NCBI GenBank assembly: GCA_903919215.1
Contig: CAIXHI010000013.1
Span: 1 to 6,279 of the forward strand
Source of the DNA: an uncultured Acidimicrobiaceae bacterium
Lineage (GTDB): Bacteria; Actinomycetota; Acidimicrobiia; Acidimicrobiales; Ilumatobacteraceae
Direction of reading: 5' to 3'
DNA: 6,279 nucleotides
This document shows positions 1 through 6,153 of this stretch, one piece after another (within the stretch, counting starts at the first letter, position 1; every line of letters begins with the position of its first letter). Made by a program: the position numbers and the translations under genes. Under the pieces are notes generated by a model. That model had not been told where the DNA came from. It did no database searches and saw only the letters and a list, made by a program, of their open reading frames with translations.

Positions 1-1566
1 CAGTTTGAAGCGAGCGATGTGCTGCTGCGCTGCCAGGCGCAGTTCATCGGTGGTGGCCGAGCGGCCATCGCGGAGGCGGACTATGGCCACCACTTCGTTG
101 CCCCACTTCTCGCTGGGGCGACCGGCGACCACGCAGTCGTAGACAGCCGGGTGTGTCTTGATCGCGGCCTCGACCTCCTCGGCGAAGATCTTCTCGCCGC
201 CGGAGTTGATCGTCACCGAATCGCGGCCGTGGAGTTCCACGACGCCGTCGATGCGCAAGCGAGCGCGATCGCCGGGGACGGCGTAGCGGACACCATCGAC
301 CACCGGATAGGTGCGTGAGGTCTTGTCCGGGTCGCCCAGGTAACCCAGTGCGAGGCCACCGCTCTTGCACAGCCAACCGAGTTCGGGGTCGCCGGGGGCC
401 AACACGCGGTCGAGGTCGGCCGACAGCACGTGGTTCCCTGGGCCGAGCGGGAACGTACCGGTCGTGGCACCCGCACCTGCAGAGACGTGCGAGACCTGGC
501 CTCCGGCCTCTGACGAACCAAGCCCGTCAACGATCATCACCGTCGGGAGGTGACGAAGAAACTGCTCCTTGAGCGGAGCGCTCAGTGCGGCGCCTCCCGA
601 GAGCAGCACAGTGAGCGACGACAGGTCGTAGCGCTGTTGTTCCAGTTCGTCGAGCAAGGGGCGACCGAACGCGTCGCCGACGATCAGCAAGAAATTCAAC
701 CGCTCGCGCTCGACGGTGCTCCAGATGTCGTGAGGGTCGAGGTGTTCGACATGCTGCTGGATGAAGATCGATCCGCCGTTGTTCCATGTGCGGAAGCACA
801 TCCAGTGGCCGGCACCGTGCATGAACGGTGGAGCCAGGAGTGCGCGCAGGGCTCCCGTTGCTTCGGTGAGCGCGCCGTCGAGGGTCTCCGCTCGGCTGCC
901 GCCGAAGCACTCGACGTTGGCCTCCCCATTGCGCCACAACACGCCCTTGGGCATCCCGGTCGTGCCGCCCGTGTAAAGGATGTAGAGGTCGTCGGGGCTG
1001 CAACGCACCTCAGGCTTTTCGGGGGATGCGCCAGCAATCGCGTCCTCGTACCAGACGGCGCCGGGCAGCAGCGGAAGGCCGCTGCTGTCGGGTACTTGCA
1101 GGATCACCTTCACCAACGGCAGGCGTGGAAGGACATCGGCCAGCGTCGGTGTGAACCGACTGTGCACGACGACCGCCGTTGCCCGAGCGTCGGTGAGTAG
1201 GTACTGCAGTTCTTCGGCGACATAGCGGTAGTTGACGTTGAACGGGGCGACCCGGGCCTTGAATGCGCCGAGCATCGACTCCAGGTATTCGACGCCGTTG
1301 TGCAGATACACGGCCAGATGATCCTGCCCGCTCTCGTGACCCTGTAGATGCTCGCGTTCGGTATGGCATCCCAATCCGGCCGAGTGGAGATGGTTGGCGA
1401 GTCGGCGAGTGCGTTCGGTGACCTGTTGCCAGGTGAGCTGCCGTTGGCCATGCGCGATGCACAACTGCTCGGGTCGGGTGGCGGCGATGGCTTCGTGGAT
1501 GTCCGCGACGGCCAGGGGGGATGCCATTCGCACGAACTTATGCGAGGTGTGTCGCTCGTCACTCAT
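1..1566 (-). CDS. Fatty-acyl-CoA synthetase (FadD/AMP-binding), 3' end beyond window
   Basis: This enzyme activates a carboxylic acid with ATP through an acyl-adenylate and transfers it to CoA. The frame is open for 522 codons from the ATG at 1566 to the window edge, with no stop. Visible ANL-superfamily motifs are the P-loop-like YTGGTTGMPKGV at residues 198-209, FMHGAGHW near 248-255, the DGLGSSE adenine-pocket motif at 347-353, the hinge-region GDR with Asp433, and the C-terminal-domain GGEKIFAEEVE with Lys459. The family is usually about 530-560 residues, so roughly 20-40 residues are missing, including the usual C-terminal catalytic lysine. The YTGGTTG and MHGA motifs recall FadD19-like synthetases of actinobacteria, but the substrate (fatty acid or steroid side chain) cannot be told. 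A GAGGG Shine-Dalgarno at 1571-1575 supports this start; Met14 is an alternative. The gene diverges from the LLM oxidoreductase across the palindromic repeats. Confidence 0.93.
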   Translation of the reverse strand, partial: MSDERHTSHKFVRMASPLAVADIHEAIAATRPEQLCIAHGQRQLTWQQVTERTRRLANHLHSAGLGCHTEREHLQGHESGQDHLAVYLHNGVEYLESMLGAFKARVAPFNVNYRYVAEELQYLLTDARATAVVVHSRFTPTLADVLPRLPLVKVILQVPDSSGLPLLPGAVWYEDAIAGASPEKPEVRCSPDDLYILYTGGTTGMPKGVLWRNGEANVECFGGSRAETLDGALTEATGALRALLAPPFMHGAGHWMCFRTWNNGGSIFIQQHVEHLDPHDIWSTVERERLNFLLIVGDAFGRPLLDELEQQRYDLSSLTVLLSGGAALSAPLKEQFLRHLPTVMIVDGLGSSEAGGQVSHVSAGAGATTGTFPLGPGNHVLSADLDRVLAPGDPELGWLCKSGGLALGYLGDPDKTSRTYPVVDGVRYAVPGDRARLRIDGVVELHGRDSVTINSGGEKIFAEEVEAAIKTHPAVYDCVVAGRPSEKWGNEVVAIVRLRDGRSATTDELRLAAQQHIARFKL

Positions 1567-1584
1567 CGGACCCTCGGCGTGCCG

Positions 1585-1648
1585 CGGCCTCCGGCGTCTG
1601 TGTCGCGGGCGTGACCACCAAGTCCGGACATCACGGCCGCGACAGAGA
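1585..1648. repeat. Palindromic repeat unit, copy 1 (64 bp)
   Basis: Copy 1 matches 1673-1736 at 61 of 64 positions, offset by 88 bp in the same orientation; the differences are at 1609, 1624 and 1645. It holds an inverted repeat with arms 1597-1614 and 1631-1648, 16 of 18 paired, around a 16-nt loop that begins CCACCAAGTC. The mismatches are G1609/G1636 and G1600/G1645. A 12-bp leader, cggcctccggcg, sits outside the palindrome but is also repeated. The unit begins 18 bp upstream of the acyl-CoA synthetase start. It could be a REP-like dispersed element, a regulator-binding dyad or an RNA hairpin; the sequence alone does not decide. Confidence 0.9.
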
Positions 1649-1649
1649 T

Positions 1650-1672
1650 GGGCAGACGGGCGGGGACTGCCC
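1650..1672. repeat. Short inverted repeat between the two palindromic units
   Basis: Perfect 6-bp arms GGGCAG (1650-1655) and CTGCCC (1667-1672) enclose an 11-nt G-rich loop. The element fills almost exactly the 24-bp spacer between the two 64-bp repeat copies, so the region holds three consecutive stem-loops. With arms this short in GC-rich DNA, chance is possible. It is not followed by a T-tract, so it does not look like an intrinsic terminator. Confidence 0.45.
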
Positions 1673-1736
1673 CGGCCTCCGGCGTCTGTGTCGCGGACGT
1701 GACCACCAAGTCTGGACATCACGGCCGCGACACAGA
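1673..1736. repeat. Palindromic repeat unit, copy 2 (64 bp)
   Basis: This is the second direct copy of the unit at 1585-1648, and its palindrome is the better one. Arms 1685-1702 and 1719-1736 pair at 17 of 18 positions, with a single A1697/G1724 mismatch, around a 16-nt loop. The arms read tctgtgtcgcgg, a variable base, then cgtga. The copy ends 27 bp before the LLM oxidoreductase start, so any promoter for that gene must lie inside or directly beside it. A TAGGTT hexamer at 1752-1757 fits the actinobacterial TANNNT -10 pattern 6 nt before the ATG. Its -35 would then fall in or beside the right arm of this palindrome (inference). Confidence 0.9.
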
Positions 1737-1763
1737 CAGGAACGGGCGGAGTAGGTTCGGGGC

Positions 1764-2765
1764 ATGAGCAGCCAACTTCCTCCGATCGTGAACACCCGCG
1801 ATGTCGCCACGCCCTTGTTCGGAGCGTTCATCCCGCAGGGCTGGAAGATGGAACTCGTCAGCGTGGAGGGCGCGCAGGCCAAGTGGCAGAAGGCGGTCGA
1901 CATCGCGGTCCTGAGCGAACAGTTGGGCTACGACTCGATCTGGGTGTACGACCACTTCCACAACGTGCCGAAGGCTGCCCACGAAGCGGTGTTCGAGTGT
2001 TGGACGACGATGGCCGCGATCAGTCAGCGCACGTCGCGTGTGCGACTCGGTCAGATGGTGGGCTGCAACAGTTACCGCGAGCCGAGTGTGCTGGCGAAGA
2101 TCACCTCCACGATCGACGTCATCAGCGGCGGCCGCCTTGATTGGGGTATCGGCGCCGGTTGGTACGAGCACGAATACAAGGGCTACGGCTTCGAGTTTCC
2201 CCGTCCGAAGGAACGCATCGGCATGCTGCGCGAATCCGTGGAGATCGTGAAGAGCATGTGGACCCAGGCCGACACGACCTACGAGGGCAAGCACTACTCG
2301 CTGCACGGTGCGCAGTGTGATCCCAAGCCGCTGCAGTCCCCGCACCCACCGATCTGGATCGGTGGTGGGGGAGAACAACTCACCCTGCGGGTTGTAGCGC
2401 GCCACGCCGACTGCTCGAACTTCGGGGGCAAGCCGGATGAGTGGGCACGTAAGCGTGAGATCCTCAAGGAGCACTGCGCCGCAGTCGGCCGCGATGAGGA
2501 GACCATCCGCAAGACCTGGTCACCGGAAATGTTCATCCGCGAGAGCGAGGCCGAGATTATCGCCGGTGGCACCCGCAGCAGTTGGGGCGAGCCGTTCGAC
2601 AGTTGGCGCGATGGCAATCTCGTGGGCACCCCCGAGCAGGTGGCCGACAAGATCCAGCGCTATCTCGACCTCGGCTGCACGGGGTTCATCCCCTGGTGCA
2701 GTGACTACCCGAGTACCGAGACGCTGGAACTGTTCGCCACCAAGGTGATGCCGAACTTCCGCTGA
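1764..2765 (+). CDS. LLM-class flavin/F420-dependent oxidoreductase
   Basis: A 333-residue TIM-barrel oxidoreductase of the bacterial luciferase-like superfamily, presumably cytoplasmic and using FMN or coenzyme F420. Supporting signs are the N-terminal strand FGAFIPQG (19-26), GYDSIWVYDHF (55-65), RLGQMV (94-99), the hallmark SGGRLDWGIGAGW (121-133), PPIWIGGGGE (195-204) and the C-terminal GTPEQVADKI (289-298). Length is normal for the family (about 280-350). The pattern resembles the Rv1855c-type (TIGR03560) subgroup of F420-dependent enzymes; this is from memory of the family, not a search. The substrate is unknown. The start is fixed by the onset of conserved sequence; a weak GGAG lies at 1748-1751, 12 nt upstream, and a possible leaderless promoter (TAGGTT) lies between. 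It is divergent from the acyl-CoA synthetase and convergent with the MaoC gene, 32 bp away. Confidence 0.93.
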   Translation: MSSQLPPIVNTRDVATPLFGAFIPQGWKMELVSVEGAQAKWQKAVDIAVLSEQLGYDSIWVYDHFHNVPKAAHEAVFECWTTMAAISQRTSRVRLGQMVGCNSYREPSVLAKITSTIDVISGGRLDWGIGAGWYEHEYKGYGFEFPRPKERIGMLRESVEIVKSMWTQADTTYEGKHYSLHGAQCDPKPLQSPHPPIWIGGGGEQLTLRVVARHADCSNFGGKPDEWARKREILKEHCAAVGRDEETIRKTWSPEMFIRESEAEIIAGGTRSSWGEPFDSWRDGNLVGTPEQVADKIQRYLDLGCTGFIPWCSDYPSTETLELFATKVMPNFR

Positions 2766-2797
2766 CGTTGCTCCTGGCTGACGCTACTTGCGGCAGC

Positions 2798-3259
2798 TCA
2801 GACGTAGTTGCGGAAGATGCACTCGGCGACGCAGCTGGGCTTGGCGGCGCCTTCGGTCTCGAACGTCAGCTCATACGTGCTCTGGATGCCACCGGCGATG
2901 TCGTCAACGGACAGCACCTTGACGCCGAGGCGCAGGTTGGCGCCCACCGGCACCGGTGACATGAAGCGCACCTTGTTGCAGCCGTAGTTCACCGCGAGCT
3001 TGAAACCAGTGCTGATCATCACCTTCGGTAGCAGCACCGGCGCGAGCGACAAGGTGAGGTACCCGTGGGCGATCGGGCCACCGAAGGGGCTTTCCTTCTT
3101 GGCGCGCTCCACGTCGATGTGGATCCACTGGCGGTCGCCGGTGGCATCTGCGAACAGGTTCACGCGCTCCTGCGAGATCTCCATGTAGTCGCTGTAGCCG
3201 ATGTGCTCACCGACGAGCGCCTTGAGTTCGTCGATGCCGTTGATGATGCGAGGTGCCAT
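2798..3259 (-). CDS. MaoC-family (R)-specific enoyl-CoA hydratase, Rv0130-like
   Basis: A single hot-dog-fold protein that hydrates trans-2-enoyl-CoA to (R)-3-hydroxyacyl-CoA. The hydratase-2 motif is complete: FADATGDRQWIHID, with the catalytic Asp and His five residues apart (42 and 47 counting from the ATG at 3259), then GPIAHGYLTLSL. Later blocks include LAVNYGCNKVRFMSPVPVG and the C-terminal KPSCVAECIFR. These match mycobacterial Rv0130 (HtdZ) closely as I remember it, both in motifs and in length (about 151 residues there, 153 here). An in-frame GTG lies two codons upstream at 3265; I chose the ATG, although neither start has a clear Shine-Dalgarno. The gene follows era by 30 bp on the same strand and is probably cotranscribed with it. 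Its role, in beta-oxidation, polyhydroxyalkanoate supply or an unusual acid pathway, is not resolved. Confidence 0.93.
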   Translation of the reverse strand: MAPRIINGIDELKALVGEHIGYSDYMEISQERVNLFADATGDRQWIHIDVERAKKESPFGGPIAHGYLTLSLAPVLLPKVMISTGFKLAVNYGCNKVRFMSPVPVGANLRLGVKVLSVDDIAGGIQSTYELTFETEGAAKPSCVAECIFRNYV

Positions 3260-3289
3260 GCGCACAGTGTGCCAGGCGCCTGCAGTGCG

Positions 3290-4129
3290 TCAGTAACCCA
3301 GCCGCTGAACCCGTTCGGGTTTGCGTTGCCAGTCCTTGTCGACCTTCACGAACAGCTCGAGGAAGCAGCCTTCCGGCAGTTGCGCCCGGGCCAGCACGCC
3401 GACCTCTTTGAGCACGGCGCCACCCTTGCCGATGACCATGCCCTTCTGGCTTTCGCGCTCGACGATGATCTCGACCCGAATGCGCGGCCATTCCCACTCG
3501 CTGACGCGGGTGGCGATGCTGTACGGCAGTTCGTCGCGGGTGACGGCGAGCAGTTGCTCGCGCACGAGTTCGGCCACCCACTGCTCTTCGGGCTGGTCGC
3601 TCTTGGTCTCCACCGGGAAGTACTGCGGGCCTTCGGGCAGTTTGGCGGTGAGAAAAGCGACGAGCTCGGGGATGCCGTTGCCGGTCTTGGCCGACACCGG
3701 GAAGTAGTCCGCTGCCCCGAGCGCGGTGAGGGCCGTGAGCTGACCCAACACCTGGTGCTGCTTGGCGGCGTCGATCTTGTTGAGAATCACGACGGCCTTC
3801 GACATGTCGAGGTGACTGGCCACCCACTTGTCGCCGGTGCCGAACGGCTTCGTGCAGTCGATCACCAGGCAGACGACATCGACATCGGTCACACTGTCGA
3901 GGGCCGTGGCATTGACTCGCTCGCCCAGCGCGGTGACCGGTTTGTGCAGGCCCGGCGTGTCGACGAACACCAACTGCGACTCGGGTGTGTTGAGAATGCC
4001 CATCACGCGATGGCGCGTCGTCTGCGGTTTGTCGCTGACAATGCTGACCTTGTGCCCGCACATGGCGTTCACGAGGGTGCTCTTGCCCACGTTCGGCCGG
4101 CCGACGAGGGTGACGAATCCGCTGTGCAT
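3290..4129 (-). CDS. era: GTPase Era (16S rRNA-binding, ribosome assembly)
   Basis: A 279-residue Ras-like GTPase with a C-terminal KH domain that binds the 3' end of 16S rRNA during 30S maturation. All G motifs are visible: G1 GRPNVGKST (10-18), the G2 region PQTTRHR (35-41), G3 DTPG (57-60), G4 NKID (117-120) and G5 SAK (146-148). The Era-specific linker DELPYSIAT (199-207) and the KH loop KGMVIGKGG (229-237) follow, and the protein ends normally. At 279 residues it is slightly shorter than the typical 295-300. The gene starts 30 bp after the GerMN stop. No Shine-Dalgarno is visible; a TAGCCT hexamer at 4139-4144 fits TANNNT and lies 9 nt before the ATG, so era might have its own leaderless promoter (inference). 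Bacterial era is often near ybeY; here neither neighbour is. Confidence 0.97.
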   Translation of the reverse strand: MHSGFVTLVGRPNVGKSTLVNAMCGHKVSIVSDKPQTTRHRVMGILNTPESQLVFVDTPGLHKPVTALGERVNATALDSVTDVDVVCLVIDCTKPFGTGDKWVASHLDMSKAVVILNKIDAAKQHQVLGQLTALTALGAADYFPVSAKTGNGIPELVAFLTAKLPEGPQYFPVETKSDQPEEQWVAELVREQLLAVTRDELPYSIATRVSEWEWPRIRVEIIVERESQKGMVIGKGGAVLKEVGVLARAQLPEGCFLELFVKVDKDWQRKPERVQRLGY

Positions 4130-4159
4130 GAGAGTGTCAGGCTACCGGCGGTCGCCCCG

Positions 4160-4789
4160 TCAGCTTGAACTGCCGGTCAGCACTTGATAGTCGAGGTGCG
4201 AAACCGGCTGGCCGGCAGCGACGAATTCACCTGAGGGTTTGGTGACCGGTTGGTTGAAGATCACCTGTCCAATTCCGCGACTGTCCGTGAGCGTCAACAC
4301 GAGCTGCGCGATGACGAGGCGTTGGTCACCGACCGCCACCCTGTCGAAGAACGCGTCCGGGAGCGTGACCGTAGCGATGCCGGTGCCATCAGGCGGAGCA
4401 ACGAGGATGTCTTGTTCGGGGAGTGGGAGCGGGATTGCGCTGCGCAGACCGGGGGTGTCGGGAGGTGGGCCGGACTGAAGTGCGGCGATGATCACCTGCA
4501 GCGACACGGGCGACGGCAGCGGTTGGTTCACATATGTGAGTTGACCGCTGGCGATGAAGTAGAGGCGGACGAACTCGGTCTGGACGAGCGTCGTCGATGT
4601 CTGCGCCTCGGAGCTGCTGGTGACCACGGTGGTAGTGGTGGATGTCGTGCTGGGCAGCGTGTCGTCCAACGCGCCCGGGTTGATCTGGGTGACCTTCCCA
4701 TCGTCCACGACGCTGCATGCGGCCGCTGAGACGGCGAGCGTCGCAGTGGCGAGGACGGCCAGACCGACCGTTGCGATCCGCTGGAACAT
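4160..4789 (-). CDS. GerMN-domain lipoprotein, coupled to the histidine kinase
   Basis: A 209-residue predicted lipoprotein. Residues 1-25 form a signal peptide (MFQR, a hydrophobic stretch, then VSAAAC) with the likely lipidated Cys25. A Ser/Thr-rich linker occupies about 44-67. The rest is a single GerMN domain, marked by ALQSGPP (103-109), GLRSAIP (114-120), TVTLPDAFF (140-148) and AQLVLTLT (161-168). GerMN domains occur in spore germination proteins and in actinobacterial LpqB, where they sit in the envelope; their ligand is poorly known. The ATG at 4789 is chosen because it gives a proper signal peptide, overlaps the kinase stop by one base (TGATG), and has a near-perfect AGGAGGTGA ribosome-binding site. 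A longer in-frame opening at 4852 would put 21 unlikely residues before the signal. LpqB is far larger, so this would be a reduced relative, perhaps a modulator of the kinase (inference). Confidence 0.9.
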   Translation of the reverse strand: MFQRIATVGLAVLATATLAVSAAACSVVDDGKVTQINPGALDDTLPSTTSTTTTVVTSSSEAQTSTTLVQTEFVRLYFIASGQLTYVNQPLPSPVSLQVIIAALQSGPPPDTPGLRSAIPLPLPEQDILVAPPDGTGIATVTLPDAFFDRVAVGDQRLVIAQLVLTLTDSRGIGQVIFNQPVTKPSGEFVAAGQPVSHLDYQVLTGSSS

Positions 4790-6153
4790 CACGTCACCTC
4801 CTGGAAACTGACCATGAAGCGGGCGCCGCCACCAGGTCGATCCTCGACCCACGCTTCTCCACCGTGGGCTTGCGCATGTTCGGCCACGAGCGCAAGGCCG
4901 AGTCCGGTACCCACTCGGTGCCGTGCAGCGCTGCCGCGGGCGAACCGTTCGAAGATGCGCGAACGTTCGCCTCGCGCCACACCAGGTCCCGCGTCTTCGA
5001 CGCCCAGCACCATCGTCGTGCGGCCGCGCATCTCGGCGAACACGCGCACCGGTGATCCGCCATGCTCGCGAGCGTTTTCCAACAGGTTGGCAAGGATGCG
5101 TTCGAAACGCAGTTTGTCCAGACGCACGAGCGTCGGCACCGTGGTGGAGATATCGATCGGCACCTCGCCAAAGCCGTAGCGCTGTGCGATTCGCGGGATC
5201 AGTTCGCGAGGATTGATCTCTTCGCGGTTGAGCTCGCTGGACCCGGCGTCGATACGCGACAGCTCGAGCAGATCCATCACCATGTGGTCGAAGCGTCGCA
5301 CTTGGCTGACCACGAGGTCGAGCGCCTGGCGGCTTCGTTCGGGCAGGTCTTCTCGGCGTCCGTCCAGCACCTCGACTGCGGCGGTGAGGGCGGTGATGGG
5401 GGAGCGCAGCTCATGGCTGACGTCGCTGGCGAAGCGAGCCTCTCGTTCGATGCGGGTCTGCACAGCGTCGGCCATCTCGTTGAACGAGCTCGCCAGTCGA
5501 TCGAGATCCGGATCGTTCTCGGACGGCATGCGTACGTCCAGCCCGCCGCTCGCGATTTCGCCTGCCGCCGTAGCCACGCGTGAAAGCGGACGCAGCAAAC
5601 GCCGGCTGGTCCAGGCGCCGGCGAATCCGGCGAAGAGGATGGTGACACCTGCGCCGACCAGCAAGGCCGTGGCGATGGCGCGTAGGTTGCTCTCAGTGCT
5701 GCCCATCGGGAAGGCCTCGAAGTACTGGGCATCGGCCGCAGCGATGTTGATGCCGACGGCGATGTACGGCTCACCTTGGTACTCGTAGCGTTGCTGTCCG
5801 CTTCCGCCTTGGCTGACCAGCGTGCTGAGTTCAATGGGGAACGAGGCCATCGAGTAGCGGGCATCGGCGGCGTACGGTCGGTTGTGGAGCAACAGCACGG
5901 TGAAGCCGCCGCTCTCGGTGCGCAACGTAGCGACATCGAACCGGAGCTCGGTCAACAACTGATCGCGCACGGTCTTGGCATTCGCGAAGGCCTCTGTTCG
6001 TGCGGTCTGCTGGCGTTGATCGATCATGAACGAACGTGCTGTGGCGAAGGTGACAACCGCAAGCCCGAGGCTGGCGGTGAGCGCGGTGAGCGAGAAGAAA
6101 ATCATCACGCGGGTGCGCAGGCGCAGGGTTCGTTTGCGGCGCGGCGTGTTCAT
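4789..6153 (-). CDS. Membrane sensor histidine kinase, HAMP type (MtrB-like layout)
   Basis: A 454-residue two-component sensor kinase. Transmembrane helices lie at about 17-39 and 158-181 and flank an extracytoplasmic domain of roughly 118 residues of no recognised family. A HAMP linker (about 182-234, RRLLRPLSRV then FNEMADAV) leads to the HisKA box SHELRSPI with phospho-acceptor His247. The HATPase domain has N-box LENAREHG (Asn360), G1 VEDAGPGV (Asp387), F-box IFERFAR (400-406) and G2 GTGLGL (415-420), so all catalytic motifs look intact. Autophosphorylation on His247 and transfer to a response regulator are expected. The ATG at 6153 places TM1 correctly and overlaps a TGA of an upstream frame by 4 bp (ATGA). 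The next gene is a GerMN lipoprotein, as in mtrB-lpqB. The stimulus and the exact MtrB orthology are unproven. Confidence 0.95.
   Translation of the reverse strand: MNTPRRKRTLRLRTRVMIFFSLTALTASLGLAVVTFATARSFMIDQRQQTARTEAFANAKTVRDQLLTELRFDVATLRTESGGFTVLLLHNRPYAADARYSMASFPIELSTLVSQGGSGQQRYEYQGEPYIAVGINIAAADAQYFEAFPMGSTESNLRAIATALLVGAGVTILFAGFAGAWTSRRLLRPLSRVATAAGEIASGGLDVRMPSENDPDLDRLASSFNEMADAVQTRIEREARFASDVSHELRSPITALTAAVEVLDGRREDLPERSRQALDLVVSQVRRFDHMVMDLLELSRIDAGSSELNREEINPRELIPRIAQRYGFGEVPIDISTTVPTLVRLDKLRFERILANLLENAREHGGSPVRVFAEMRGRTTMVLGVEDAGPGVARGERSRIFERFARGSAARHRVGTGLGLALVAEHAQAHGGEAWVEDRPGGGARFMVSFQEVT
4794..4802 (-). promoter_or_regulatory. Strong Shine-Dalgarno for the GerMN lipoprotein
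   Basis: Read on the minus strand, AGGAGGTGA lies just before the ATG at 4789; AGGAGG itself is 7 nt from the start codon. It complements the anti-Shine-Dalgarno of 16S rRNA almost fully. It lies inside the last codons of the histidine kinase, so the lipoprotein is translated from the kinase mRNA but can recruit ribosomes by itself. It is the strongest ribosome-binding site in the window and decides the lipoprotein start. Confidence 0.85.

Noticed and set aside
550..1200. A 216-codon plus-strand open frame inside the acyl-CoA synthetase
   Set aside because: Shadow of the conserved minus-strand frame that carries the adenylation motifs.
1585..1736. CRISPR array
   Set aside because: There are only two repeats, each 64 bp and internally palindromic, with one 24-bp palindromic spacer and no cas genes; the sizes and structure do not fit.
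1719..2474. A 251-codon minus-strand open frame antisense to the LLM oxidoreductase
   Set aside because: The plus strand encodes a full-length protein with family motifs. The antisense frame starts inside it and runs into the palindromic repeat, with no domain or ribosome-binding site.
2756..2816. Inverted repeat CTTCCGC (2756-2762) / GCGGAAG (2810-2816) around the convergent gene ends as a bidirectional terminator
   Set aside because: The 7-bp stem has a 47-nt loop and no T-tract, and both arms encode Phe-Arg near the ends of the two proteins, so coincidence is likely. No convincing terminator was seen in the 32-bp gap.
3065..4168. A 367-codon plus-strand open frame antisense to era and the MaoC gene
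   Set aside because: It is the mirror of well-supported minus-strand genes in GC-rich DNA; its translation is rich in His, Asp, Arg and Leu with no recognisable domain.
4790..4852. Longer N-terminus for the GerMN lipoprotein starting at 4852
   Set aside because: It would add 21 Trp/Arg/Gly-rich residues before a clean signal peptide and ignore the strong ribosome-binding site directly before 4789.
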